Positions 15,600 to 22,726 of a stretch of 64,000 bases of DNA are shown here, piece after piece. The stretch comes from Bin87 sp034420475 (GTDB lineage: Bacteria > Chloroflexota > Dehalococcoidia > Lucifugimonadales > UBA3495), in assembly GCA_034420475.1 (NCBI GenBank), contig DAOULH010000010.1, positions 62,001 to 126,000 of the forward strand, given 5' to 3'. Position 1 is the first letter of the stretch; each line of letters opens with the position of its first letter. The position numbers were made by a program, and so were the translations under genes. Below the pieces are notes generated by a model that saw nothing but the letters and a program-made list of their open reading frames with translations, did no database searches and was not told the DNA's origin.

Positions 15600-15932
15600 C
15601 GTCCCGTTCCATTCACGGTAGAAGACCGGGGCAGAGTTGCCACCGGCATAAACCACGCCATAGTCGAGGCCGCAAAATTGGGAGAAGAGGCGTAACTGTT
15701 CAGAGTTGCCGGGAAAGTGTCATTGCGAGCGCAGCGCGGCAATCTCGTTGGCATGTGGGAGTCCCTCAGCGCAGACGTTGCTGCTACGGCATCGAGATTG
15801 CCACGGCGCAAGCGCCTCGCAACGGCAACCTCCTGAATTCTGAACAGTTACGAAGCGGCGACTACATAGGCCGCCTGGCCTCGACCAATGTGACGAATTG
15901 GGCGGTTGGCCACGGCGGCCAATTAGATCGAA
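15600..15932 (-). pseudogene. Possible gene remnant interrupted by the MITE-like element
   Basis: Between hicB and the thiamine operon. Removing the element at 15695-15848 with one TA rejoins 15600-15694 to 15851-15932. On the minus strand the joined DNA is open in two frames across the junction. One reads FCGLDYGVVYAGGNSAPVF after the junction; the other reads GRGQAAYVVAAS into it. No family was recognised, so this may be the tail of a lost gene or chance. No intact gene is visible in this 334-bp gap. Confidence 0.25.
15695..15848 (+). repeat. MITE-like element, copy 3, perfect TIRs flanked by TA
   Basis: The best-preserved copy (154 bp). The ends ACTGTTCAGA (15695-15704) and TCTGAACAGT (15839-15848) are exact inverted repeats. 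TA flanks both sides (15693-15694, 15849-15850), and the palindrome continues to CGTA/TACG. The inner arms read GTCATTGCGAGCG and CTCGCAACGGCAA, with a central ACGTTGCTGCTACGGCAT shared with the other copies. It has no ORF. The size, terminal repeats and TA flanks are those of a non-autonomous Tc1/mariner- or IS630-type element. Confidence 0.88.
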
Positions 15933-16190
15933 TCAAGTGTGCCACGTTTCGAGATCGGCGCGACGTTTCTGGAGGACGAGCCACATACGGTGCCAGACGT
16001 AGCGCCGCTCCGGGTCTTCCAGGCTGCGGTCGATCAGATCTCGAACGGCCATTATTGCTTGTCCGGCAAAAAAGCCCCAATGGCCTGGCTCGTTGCGGAG
16101 CCACCCTTCCACGCGGTCCGGGTGGGCGTTTGCGACATCTTCGAGGAGCTGATCCAGGGCGGCGTCAGCGCCGCCGGCATCGGTGGCCAT
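15933..16190 (-). CDS. Small conserved-looking protein downstream of thiS
   Basis: An 85-residue hypothetical protein, not recognised. It is acidic at the N-terminus (ALDQLLEDVANAHPDRVEGW), then GHWGFFAGQAIMAVRDLIDRS and a basic Trp-containing end (YVWHRMWLVLQKRRADLETW). There are no membrane helices or cysteines. It starts 4 bp after the thiS stop on the same strand, so it is the last gene of the thiamine operon and riboswitch-controlled if the transcript reaches it. The tight spacing argues that it is real. A role in thiamine synthesis is only inferred from position. Confidence 0.6.
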   Translation of the reverse strand: MATDAGGADAALDQLLEDVANAHPDRVEGWLRNEPGHWGFFAGQAIMAVRDLIDRSLEDPERRYVWHRMWLVLQKRRADLETWHT

Positions 16191-16194
16191 GGGA

Positions 16195-16398
16195 TCAGCC
16201 GCCGCCCACGGGACGAACTATTTCCAGGGCGTCGCCCGGGTTGAGCTTCACCTTTTCGAAATCCTCTTTGCGGATCACTTGGCCGTTGTACCCGACGGCG
16301 ATGAACCGCATATTGACGTCGATGGTGGCCAGGTAGGACTGAAGGTTGAGACCTTCGTCGATTTCGCGGGGCTTGCCGTTGACTTGCAGAGTGATCAT
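16195..16398 (-). CDS. thiS: Sulfur carrier protein ThiS
   Basis: A 67-residue ubiquitin-like sulfur carrier that delivers sulfur to ThiG for the thiazole ring. It begins MITLQVNGKPREIDEGLNL and ends RPVGGG; the terminal Gly-Gly is the site of adenylation and thiocarboxylation. The ATG at 16398 is preferred because GGAGG lies upstream. A GTG at 16410 overlaps the thiE stop but would leave no ribosome-binding site. No thiF or thiO gene is next to it, so the activating enzyme must be encoded elsewhere. Confidence 0.92.
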   Translation of the reverse strand: MITLQVNGKPREIDEGLNLQSYLATIDVNMRFIAVGYNGQVIRKEDFEKVKLNPGDALEIVRPVGGG

Positions 16399-16406
16399 GC
16401 GGGCCG

Positions 16407-17096
16407 TCACCTCCGGCTCGTAGTATAACGGCTGCCGGGTTCACGGTGTTCGGCGATGCTGGCCATCGCCTCCCGCATTGCCGACTTGATCCGGGCGGCT
16501 TCCCTTTCGGGATCGTCGCTGGCGAGGATGGCGGTGATGACCGCGGCGCCATCGGCGCCGGCTTGCATGACCTGGGAGACGTTTTCGGCGGTGATTCCGC
16601 CGATGGCCAGGAGCGGAGACTGCACGCCTGCTGCCCGGATGCGCTCGAGCAGACCCGGCCCGGACGGTTCCTCGCCCGGATGGGACCGGGTGGCGAACAT
16701 GGTGCCGACCAACAGGAAATCGGCGCCTGACGCTTCCGCCTCCGTCGCGCCATCCACCGAATGTACGGAGCGGCCGATGATGGCCCCGCCGGGCAAAATT
16801 GGGCGCACCGCGGCGGTGGGCATTGCTGCTTCTCCGAGCTGGACGCCGCGGGCGCCGGATGCCACGGCAACGTCGGCGCGTTCGTTGACCAGCACTATGG
16901 CGGCTCTGCCGGCGACCCTCACCAGGGCGTTGGCCATATCCATCAGCGCCGCGCCGCCAGCCTCTTTGTCACGCAACTGGACGATGTCGACGCCGCCAGC
17001 GATGGCGGCGGCCACTCTGCCGGGCAACTCGTCCGGCGGACAAACGCGCCGGTCGGTGACCAGGCACAGGGCGGGATTTGGCAAGGCCGCGTCCAT
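16407..17096 (-). CDS. thiE: Thiamine phosphate synthase ThiE
   Basis: A 229-residue (beta/alpha)8 enzyme that couples the thiazole phosphate carboxylate and hydroxymethylpyrimidine diphosphate to thiamine phosphate. Diagnostic blocks: ALCLVTDRRVC, GVDIVQLRDKEA, VLVNERADVAVA, GVQLGE, IIGRSVHS, GADFLLVGTMFATRSHPG and LLAIGGITAENV. It lies 11 bp after thiG and 8 bp before thiS on the minus strand, within the TPP-riboswitch operon. The length is normal for the family. Confidence 0.96.
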   Translation of the reverse strand: MDAALPNPALCLVTDRRVCPPDELPGRVAAAIAGGVDIVQLRDKEAGGAALMDMANALVRVAGRAAIVLVNERADVAVASGARGVQLGEAAMPTAAVRPILPGGAIIGRSVHSVDGATEAEASGADFLLVGTMFATRSHPGEEPSGPGLLERIRAAGVQSPLLAIGGITAENVSQVMQAGADGAAVITAILASDDPEREAARIKSAMREAMASIAEHREPGSRYTTSRR

Positions 17097-17107
17097 GAGG
17101 AGCAGGC

Positions 17108-17893
17108 TCAGGCAGCCGCGACAGGTTCCGGCACGTCGGTGGGTGGGCTGCTGGCGATGGCCTCGGTTCGCACCGGAATGCGGCCGGCGAGGTAGGCCTG
17201 ACGCCCGGCTTCGACGCCCTTGCGGAAGGCGTCGGCCATCATGGCCGGGTTCTCTGCCTGGGCGATGGCGGTGTTGACCAGCACGGCGGAGGCGCCTATT
17301 TCCAGCGCCTTGGAGGCGTCGGACGGGACCGCCAGGCCGGCGTCCACGACGACGGGAACCGTGGCGTTTTCAAGGATGATGCGGACCTCTTCGACGGTAT
17401 GGATACCCTGGCCGGAGCCAATGGCGGAACCCAGGGGCATCACCGTGACGCAGCCGGCTTCTTCGAGGTTCTTCGCCAGGACCGGATCGGCGTGGATGTA
17501 GGGCAGGACCTTGAAGCCTTCGTCCACCAACTGACGGGCCGCCTCGAGGGTGCCGTTGGGGTCGGGGAACAGGTACTTGGCGTCGGGGATGACTTCGAGC
17601 TTGACGAAATCGGTCTGGCAGACTTCGCGGCCGAGTCGGGCAACGAACAGCGCCTCCTCGACGGTGCGGCAGCCGGCCGTGTTGGGCAGGATGCGGTACT
17701 TGTCGAGGTTGACGTGTTCGAGGATGTTCTGTTCGGGGTTATCGAGGTCGAGGCGCCGGATGGCCACGGTGACCATCTCGGTGCCGGAGGCTTCCAGGGA
17801 CTCGACCATTTCCCGCATGCTGCGATGCCGGCCGGTGCCGACGATCAGCCGGGAAGAAAACGACACGCCACCAATTACCAGTTCGTCGGCCAT
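17108..17893 (-). CDS. thiG: Thiazole synthase ThiG
   Basis: A 261-residue thiazole synthase that condenses deoxyxylulose phosphate, dehydroglycine and ThiS thiocarboxylate. It contains FSSRLIVGTGRHRSM, TVAIRRLDLDNP, ILPNTAGCRTVEEAL, the Schiff-base Lys in FVKLEVIPD, VMPLGSAIGSGQGI and VVVDAGLAVPSDASKALEIG. The ATG at 17893 has CAGGAGAG eight bases upstream and is preferred to the GTG nine bases earlier. It is the first gene behind the TPP riboswitch; thiE, thiS and a small ORF follow. Confidence 0.97.
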   Translation of the reverse strand: MADELVIGGVSFSSRLIVGTGRHRSMREMVESLEASGTEMVTVAIRRLDLDNPEQNILEHVNLDKYRILPNTAGCRTVEEALFVARLGREVCQTDFVKLEVIPDAKYLFPDPNGTLEAARQLVDEGFKVLPYIHADPVLAKNLEEAGCVTVMPLGSAIGSGQGIHTVEEVRIILENATVPVVVDAGLAVPSDASKALEIGASAVLVNTAIAQAENPAMMADAFRKGVEAGRQAYLAGRIPVRTEAIASSPPTDVPEPVAAA

Positions 17894-17960
17894 CGCTGTC
17901 ACTCTCCTGTGTGCTGCCGGGAACGGGGGTCCGTGGCCGGCAATTGCCTGAAATGCGAAA

Positions 17961-17984
17961 CCGCCAGGCGGGTACCCGGCGGCC
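17961..17984 (-). terminator. Candidate riboswitch-controlled hairpin
   Basis: Between the TPP aptamer and thiG. The minus-strand sequence CCGCCGGGTACCCGCCTGGCGG forms a GC-rich stem followed by TTTCGCATTT. It is a plausible intrinsic terminator of the expression platform, though the T-run is interrupted. Alternatively, control acts on thiG translation. Confidence 0.4.
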
Positions 17985-17996
17985 GAATGTCAAAGC

Positions 17997-18095
17997 TACC
18001 TACTGTTCCTCCGCCGGCATTACCCGGGTCAGGTACAGACGGTCGGCGACGAAGTTGGCCGCCCTCTCAGCCTGGTTTGCCCAAGCTCCCGCCAG
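17997..18095 (-). ncRNA. TPP riboswitch (THI element)
   Basis: On the minus strand, about 100 bases before thiG. The aptamer reads GCGGGAGCTTGGGC, then the invariant CTGAGAGG, a variable P3-side region, ACCTGACCCGGGTAATGCC and GGCGGAGGAA. The CUGAGA and ACCUGA...GGxUAAUGCC cores are the diagnostic thiamine pyrophosphate-binding helices. Binding of TPP should switch off thiG-thiE-thiS expression. The match is clear by eye; a covariance-model search would confirm the boundaries. Confidence 0.95.
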
Positions 18096-18188
18096 AATCG
18101 CGTGAGGCGTTCAGTTGTAGCTTGAATGTAGCACTACGGAACGGGCAAGTCAAACCAAACCGCTCGGAACACAATTGAGGCAGGCCGG

Positions 18189-18566
18189 TCACAACTTGCC
18201 GCCGTAGCCAAGCCGGCCCCGGTTAGTCGGCAACAGAACTTCGTTCACGGCATCGACCGTAAACATCAAGATTTGGAGAGTGGTTCCACCGATGAGGCAG
18301 TTGTCGTCCCCTTCTGGCCCGAAAATCACGGGACAGATTCCGTCCCGGTCGTCAATGCTTATGACGGCCTGGCCTCGTCCGAACCTGACTTCAGTTCCAT
18401 CGGCCAATGCGTAGTCAACCTGGGAGCGGGACTCCAGGTGCAGATCTTCCAGCAATGAAGGGGGGAACATAGAGTCGGACGCGCCGGTGTCCACCAGCGC
18501 CTCTACTTGAACCTGGTCGCCGCCGCTGGGGTTGCCAACGCTGACCATCACCGAGAACGTGCCCAT
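18189..18566 (-). CDS. Clan AA retropepsin-like aspartic protease
   Basis: A 125-residue single-domain aspartyl protease-like protein. The active-site motif is ALVDTGASDSMFP (Asp about 26), with a downstream NCLIGGTTLQ block corresponding to the hydrophobic-hydrophobic-Gly turn. These proteins must dimerise, like retroviral protease, to form an active site. No signal peptide is present. It starts 13 bp after the CoA-transferase B gene, so it may be the last gene of that operon. A second clan AA protein lies at 54355-54750. Physiological substrates are unknown. Confidence 0.8.
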   Translation of the reverse strand: MGTFSVMVSVGNPSGGDQVQVEALVDTGASDSMFPPSLLEDLHLESRSQVDYALADGTEVRFGRGQAVISIDDRDGICPVIFGPEGDDNCLIGGTTLQILMFTVDAVNEVLLPTNRGRLGYGGKL

Positions 18567-18579
18567 AATCTTGGGGCCT

Positions 18580-19251
18580 TTAGACCTCGTACTCGGCTAC
18601 TTCGTCGGGGATGATCAGGTGGGCGCCGGTTACTTCCTGCACTTCTTCCGGTGTCCAACCGGGAGCCGCTTCGCGCAGGACCATGCCCTCGGGTGTGGGC
18701 TCCATCACGGCGACGTCGGTCACTACGAGGGAAACGCAGCCGCGGCCGGTGAGCGGGAAATTGCACTCTTCGACCACCTTGGGGTTGCCGGTGCGGTCGT
18801 TATGCTCCATGGCTACGATGACCTTGTCGGCCCCGGCGGCCAGGTCCATGGCGCCGCCGATGTTGCCGACGCCGCGCTCGGGCAGCATCCAGTTGGCCAA
18901 ATCTCCGGTGGACGACACCTGGTGGGCTCCCAGGACGGTCACATCGACGTGGCCGCCGCGGATCATGGCAAAGGCATCGACGGAGGAGAAATAGGCCATG
19001 CCCGGAACGGGCTGGAGGAACTGGCCGCCGGCGTTGATGAGGTCGATGTCCTCGCTTCCCTCATCGGCCAGGGGGCCGCAGTTCAGCACGCCGCTCTCGC
19101 TGTGGTAGAAGACGACGCTTTCATCGTCCACGAACATGGAGACCAGGGTGGGAATTCCGATGCCGAGGTTGACGCAGGAACCGGCCGGCAGTTCCTTCGC
19201 CACTCGCATGGCGATGATGGCCCGGTCGAGGCGTTCTTTATCTGCGGTCAT
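18580..19251 (-). CDS. Family I CoA-transferase, subunit B
   Basis: A 223-residue beta subunit of a 3-oxoacid/acyl CoA-transferase. It has VNLGIGIPTLV, the catalytic Glu in YHSESGVLNCGP (the SENG motif of the family), GGHVDVTVLGAHQVS, GIGGAMDL-like NIGGAMDLAAGADKVIVAMEH, and LREAAPGWTPEEVQEVTG. The Glu forms the glutamyl-CoA intermediate. It should pair with an A subunit, either the separate one (20604-21287) or the A half of the neighbouring fusion. The acceptor and donor acids are not predictable. Confidence 0.93.
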   Translation of the reverse strand: MTADKERLDRAIIAMRVAKELPAGSCVNLGIGIPTLVSMFVDDESVVFYHSESGVLNCGPLADEGSEDIDLINAGGQFLQPVPGMAYFSSVDAFAMIRGGHVDVTVLGAHQVSSTGDLANWMLPERGVGNIGGAMDLAAGADKVIVAMEHNDRTGNPKVVEECNFPLTGRGCVSLVVTDVAVMEPTPEGMVLREAAPGWTPEEVQEVTGAHLIIPDEVAEYEV

Positions 19252-19265
19252 GGCGGGGCCTCCGG

Positions 19266-20597
19266 TTATTCGTAGCCGGTGAAGCCATCGGGTCGGCGCA
19301 CGATGCGCTGAACGAATATCCCCGGGGTGACCACAGCTTCCGGGTCCAGTTCGCCGGCCGGCACGATTTCGTCAACCTCAACCACCGTCACACGCGCGCC
19401 CGGGGCCATGACCGCGTTGAAGTTGCGGGAGGTGCCCCGATAGACGAGATTGCCCCGGGTGTCGGCTTTGTGAGCGCGGATCAGGGCGAAGTCGGCGCGC
19501 AGGCCGTGTTCCAGGATGTACTCTCGTCCGTCGATTACCCGGCTTTCCTTGCCCTCGGCAATGAGGGTGCCGGCGCCGGTCGGGGTGTAGAAGGCCGCGA
19601 TGCCGGCGCCGCCGGCGCGGAGACGCTCCGCCAGGGTTCCCTGAGGCACCAGTTCCAGATCGACCTCACCCCGGCGGTAGGCGAGTTCGAATTCAGAGGG
19701 GCGGGAGACTGAGGGCGAGACGGGGAAGGACGCAATGGCCTTGGCGACCTGGCCGTTCTCCACCAGCACGCTGTGGTCAATGGCGGTGCGACCGGGCGGC
19801 GTACCGAAGCTGACCACGCGGGCGATGCCGGCGGTGTTGCTGACGATGGTCAGGTTGCGGCTGCCGCGATCCCGCAGCGAGACGAGGAGGTAGTGCGCCA
19901 TGCCGCCGGGTCCGCCGAAGCCGTCAATGAAGATAGTAGCGCCGTCGGGCAGGTCCGCGATGGCGGAGGGGCCGTCGCCATAGACCTTGCTGGGCGGCTT
20001 GCCGGGCGGGAAGGTGAAATCCATTTCGCGCAGGGTTGGCGCGGCGGTGATGGCGGCTCCGGTGACGGCGCGAACATCATCGGCGCTCCATCCGGGGGCT
20101 ACTTCTGTGAGAATCAACCCGGCGTCGTCCACGCGAAACACGGCAGCGTCGGTAATGACAGTGTCCACGCAGCGTACACCATCGGGCGGATATGACAGGG
20201 TATCCACGATGTTGGGAGAGCCGTCAGCGCCGGTTTGCGGCAACACCACGACGACACGGCGAGCGGCCGCCAGATCGATGAGGCCGGCGTGCCCTTGCGG
20301 GCCGGGGTAGTCCAGGGCGTGGTAACCGGCAAAACTTCCGTTGGAGTCGACTTGCGCGGCGGTTAGAATTGACAGATCCACGTTGCCCCCGCGCAGGGCT
20401 GCTCCCGCGTCGGCGGCGTTGATGGGCAGGTCGGCAAGGGTTCCACCGGCCCGCAGGAACCACACGCCCTTTTCCTCGAGGACAAGATCGGCCGCTGCGA
20501 CCGCCCAGTCGCCGCTGACGGCGACCACCGATCCGGGGGCGATTTCGGCGGCGGCCCGTCGGGCCACGCTCTGGGGATCCAGTCTTTCCAGCGTCAT
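19266..20597 (-). CDS. Fused CoA-transferase: degenerate B-like domain followed by A domain
   Basis: A 443-residue protein. Residues 1-205 align with a B subunit (GGNVDLSILTAAQVDSNGS, GLIDLAAARRVVVVLP, LTEVAPGWSADDVRAVTG). Where the neighbouring B subunit has the catalytic SES-G, this one has FLRAGGTLAD, so the Glu is gone. Residues about 215-443 are an A subunit (ATIFIDGFGGPGGMAHYLL, VPQGTLAERLRAGGAGIAAFYTP, FALIRAHKADTRGNLVYRG). The order B-A is opposite to the common A-B fusion. It lies between separate A and B genes; the B-like half is perhaps a structural or regulatory partner. Confidence 0.85.
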   Translation of the reverse strand: MTLERLDPQSVARRAAAEIAPGSVVAVSGDWAVAAADLVLEEKGVWFLRAGGTLADLPINAADAGAALRGGNVDLSILTAAQVDSNGSFAGYHALDYPGPQGHAGLIDLAAARRVVVVLPQTGADGSPNIVDTLSYPPDGVRCVDTVITDAAVFRVDDAGLILTEVAPGWSADDVRAVTGAAITAAPTLREMDFTFPPGKPPSKVYGDGPSAIADLPDGATIFIDGFGGPGGMAHYLLVSLRDRGSRNLTIVSNTAGIARVVSFGTPPGRTAIDHSVLVENGQVAKAIASFPVSPSVSRPSEFELAYRRGEVDLELVPQGTLAERLRAGGAGIAAFYTPTGAGTLIAEGKESRVIDGREYILEHGLRADFALIRAHKADTRGNLVYRGTSRNFNAVMAPGARVTVVEVDEIVPAGELDPEAVVTPGIFVQRIVRRPDGFTGYE

Positions 20598-20603
20598 GGT
20601 GGG

Positions 20604-21287
20604 CTATTCCATGGGCGCGGAGTTGGCCCGGACGATACGGTTGACAAAGATGCCCGGCGTGATCACGAGTTCCGGGTCGATGCTGCCCGGTTCGACGACC
20701 TGGTTGACCTCGGCGATGGCGACACGGGCGGCGGAGACGACGGCGGAGTTCCAGCCTCGTTGGGCGCCGGCGTACACCAGGTTGCCGACACCATCGGCGC
20801 GAGAGGCGCGGAGCAACGCGAAATCCCCGCGCAGGGGAGGCTCAAACACACACTGGACGCCGTTGATCAATCGGGTCTCCTTCCCCTCGGCGAAGCGGGT
20901 GCCGATGCCCACCGGGATGAAAACGCCACCGATGCCAGCGCCGGCTGAGCGCATGCGTTCCGCCAGCGTACCCCACGGAACCACCTCGACGGTCAAGTTG
21001 CCGGAACGCCAGAGGTCCTGGATCACGTCCTCCTGGCCCGGACCAAATGGCGCCGGAGAGACTATCCGGGAAACGCAGCCGGCAGCCACCAGGCGGTGCA
21101 GAGCCTCGGCGCCGTAGTAGGTCGAGTCACAGACGCAGGTCAGGCCCCGGACGCCTCGCTCGGTCAGCGCAGACAGCAAGCCGGCGGGAGCGTTGGCGCC
21201 GGAAACGCCGCCAAGCAACACGGTCGCGCCGTCCGGGATGTCGGCAACGGCCGCTTGAGCGCTGTCGTATAATTTGCTCAATGCCAT
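20604..21287 (-). CDS. Family I CoA-transferase, subunit A
   Basis: A 227-residue alpha subunit: PDGATVLLGGVSGANAPAGLL, then VVPWGTLAERMRSAGAGIGGVFIPVGIGT, FALLRASRADGVGNLVY and LVITPGIFVNRIVR, which is the family ending. The ATG at 21287 gives a standard N-terminus (MALSKLYDSAQ); a TTG 15 bases upstream is possible but without better signals. It is first in a tight minus-strand unit: A, B-like/A fusion (6 bp later), B, retropepsin-like protein. It diverges from the crotonase gene at 21383. Confidence 0.92.
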   Translation of the reverse strand: MALSKLYDSAQAAVADIPDGATVLLGGVSGANAPAGLLSALTERGVRGLTCVCDSTYYGAEALHRLVAAGCVSRIVSPAPFGPGQEDVIQDLWRSGNLTVEVVPWGTLAERMRSAGAGIGGVFIPVGIGTRFAEGKETRLINGVQCVFEPPLRGDFALLRASRADGVGNLVYAGAQRGWNSAVVSAARVAIAEVNQVVEPGSIDPELVITPGIFVNRIVRANSAPME

Positions 21288-21382
21288 GATAGGGTTCCGC
21301 AAGCGGTCGCCATTTTAGCCCAATCCGCCGGCCCGATAAAGCGACGAGAAGCGCCTCTATTGCCGGCATTCCCACTGAACCT

Positions 21383-22165
21383 ATGCGCTACCAGACCATC
21401 GAGTGCGAGAGAACCCGGTTTCAGGCGAAGCTCACTTTGCCCGACGCCGGCCCTGACGTTACCATCGACGAGACGGTGGCCGAAGAAATTATCGACTGTT
21501 GCCGGGAGTTGAGCCTGGACGATGAGCTGCGGATGGTGACGATTACCGGCGGCGGCGACACGTTCGCGACCGGTCGGGAACGCCTGCCCGGCGAATTGAA
21601 GGACGCAGATCTGGCGGCACGCGCGGCGTGGTTCAAGAGAATGGGCGCAGCCGATGCCGTCGCCGGGCTGCCCATGCCGGTTTTGGCGATACTGAACGGC
21701 GACGCCACGGCCCATGGGTTGGAGATCGCCTTGGCTGCCGATCTGCGCATAGCGGCGGACGGCGCGCGCCTGGGAGCAGGGGAACCGAGGCGGGTCGGGT
21801 TCCCCTTTGACGGCATGACCCAACGGCTGCCGCGGCTGGCAGGGCCGGCCCTGGCGCGGGACATGCTGCTGACGGGTCGAACCCTGTCGGCGGCGGAAGC
21901 GCTGGATTTCGGGCTGGTGAACCGGGTGGCGTCGCGTGATGCGCTGGAGGAAACTGCGGCCGAAATCGCCGGCCAAATCGTCGCCGCGGCGCCCATCGCC
22001 GCGCGGTACGCGAAGGAAGCGGTTGCGGCCGCCGGCGACCTGCCGTTGGCGCAAGGGCTGCGGCTGGAGGCCGACTTGAGCATCATCCTGCAAAGCACTG
22101 ACGACCGGGCGGAAGGTCTGCGCTCGTTTGCCGAAAGGCGACCACCGCGCTTCACCGGACGCTGA
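21383..22165 (+). CDS. Enoyl-CoA hydratase/isomerase family protein
   Basis: A 260-residue crotonase-fold protein. The oxyanion-hole and first Glu region is NGDATAHGLEIALAADLRIA; a second Glu lies in LGAGEPRRVGF. Both positions that carry the catalytic glutamates of hydratases are kept. The N-terminal substrate loop is divergent (TGGGDTFATGRERLPG). It probably hydrates, dehydrates or isomerises an acyl-CoA linked to the adjacent CoA-transferases and ligase. Divergent from the CoA-transferase operon; the PHP gene follows after 14 bp. Confidence 0.85.
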   Translation: MRYQTIECERTRFQAKLTLPDAGPDVTIDETVAEEIIDCCRELSLDDELRMVTITGGGDTFATGRERLPGELKDADLAARAAWFKRMGAADAVAGLPMPVLAILNGDATAHGLEIALAADLRIAADGARLGAGEPRRVGFPFDGMTQRLPRLAGPALARDMLLTGRTLSAAEALDFGLVNRVASRDALEETAAEIAGQIVAAAPIAARYAKEAVAAAGDLPLAQGLRLEADLSIILQSTDDRAEGLRSFAERRPPRFTGR

Positions 22166-22179
22166 GGAATTGTGATTAG

Positions 22180-22722
22180 ATGACGGTACGATTGGACATA
22201 CATACGCACGTGGGCGAGATGTTCGGCTTTCAGGAGCCGACGCCGGAGATCGCGGAAGCCGTGATCACGCGGATCAAGGAAGCCGGTCTGGACGGCATCG
22301 CGGTCACTGATCACTGGCGCCGGGATTGGGGGATGGCGCTGCACCGGGTGGTGGAGCAGCATTTTCCCAACGAGGTGATAATCATCCCCGGCCATGAGAT
22401 CGACGTGCGCCCGGTCATCAGCCCGTTCGACGAATACCACTGCACCGAGCTTTACCTGCCCGGCGGAAGGCTGTTTCGCACCTACTGCCACCCCGGGTAT
22501 TACACGCCCAACATCGTGATCGAGGATGGGGTTCACGGGATTGAGGTCGCCAACTACCACCACGACTGGCACATTCGCCGTCCGGTGGCAGAGCGGGTTG
22601 CTGAAGAGCATAATCTGCTGACGTTCTCGGTGAGCGACGCCAACGTGCTGTCCGAGATCGGGGCCGGCAGCACCGAGGTTGACCTCGACGAGATGATGCG
22701 GCGGGCGATACCGCTGGATTGA
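22180..22722 (+). CDS. PHP domain metal-dependent hydrolase
   Basis: A 180-residue PHP-fold protein. Metal ligands are visible in order: Asp6-His8-His10 (LDIHTH), Asp44-His45 (AVTDHW), His72-Glu73 (PGHEID), a His in YCHPGYYTP, and the last Asp/His region in VSDANVL. PHP proteins are phosphoesterases or related hydrolases; small ones are often histidinol-phosphatase-like or DNA-polymerase-associated. The gene lies between two crotonase genes, 4 bp before the second, so it is likely in one operon with them. The substrate is unknown. Confidence 0.85.
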   Translation: MTVRLDIHTHVGEMFGFQEPTPEIAEAVITRIKEAGLDGIAVTDHWRRDWGMALHRVVEQHFPNEVIIIPGHEIDVRPVISPFDEYHCTELYLPGGRLFRTYCHPGYYTPNIVIEDGVHGIEVANYHHDWHIRRPVAERVAEEHNLLTFSVSDANVLSEIGAGSTEVDLDEMMRRAIPLD

Positions 22723-22726
22723 CCGA

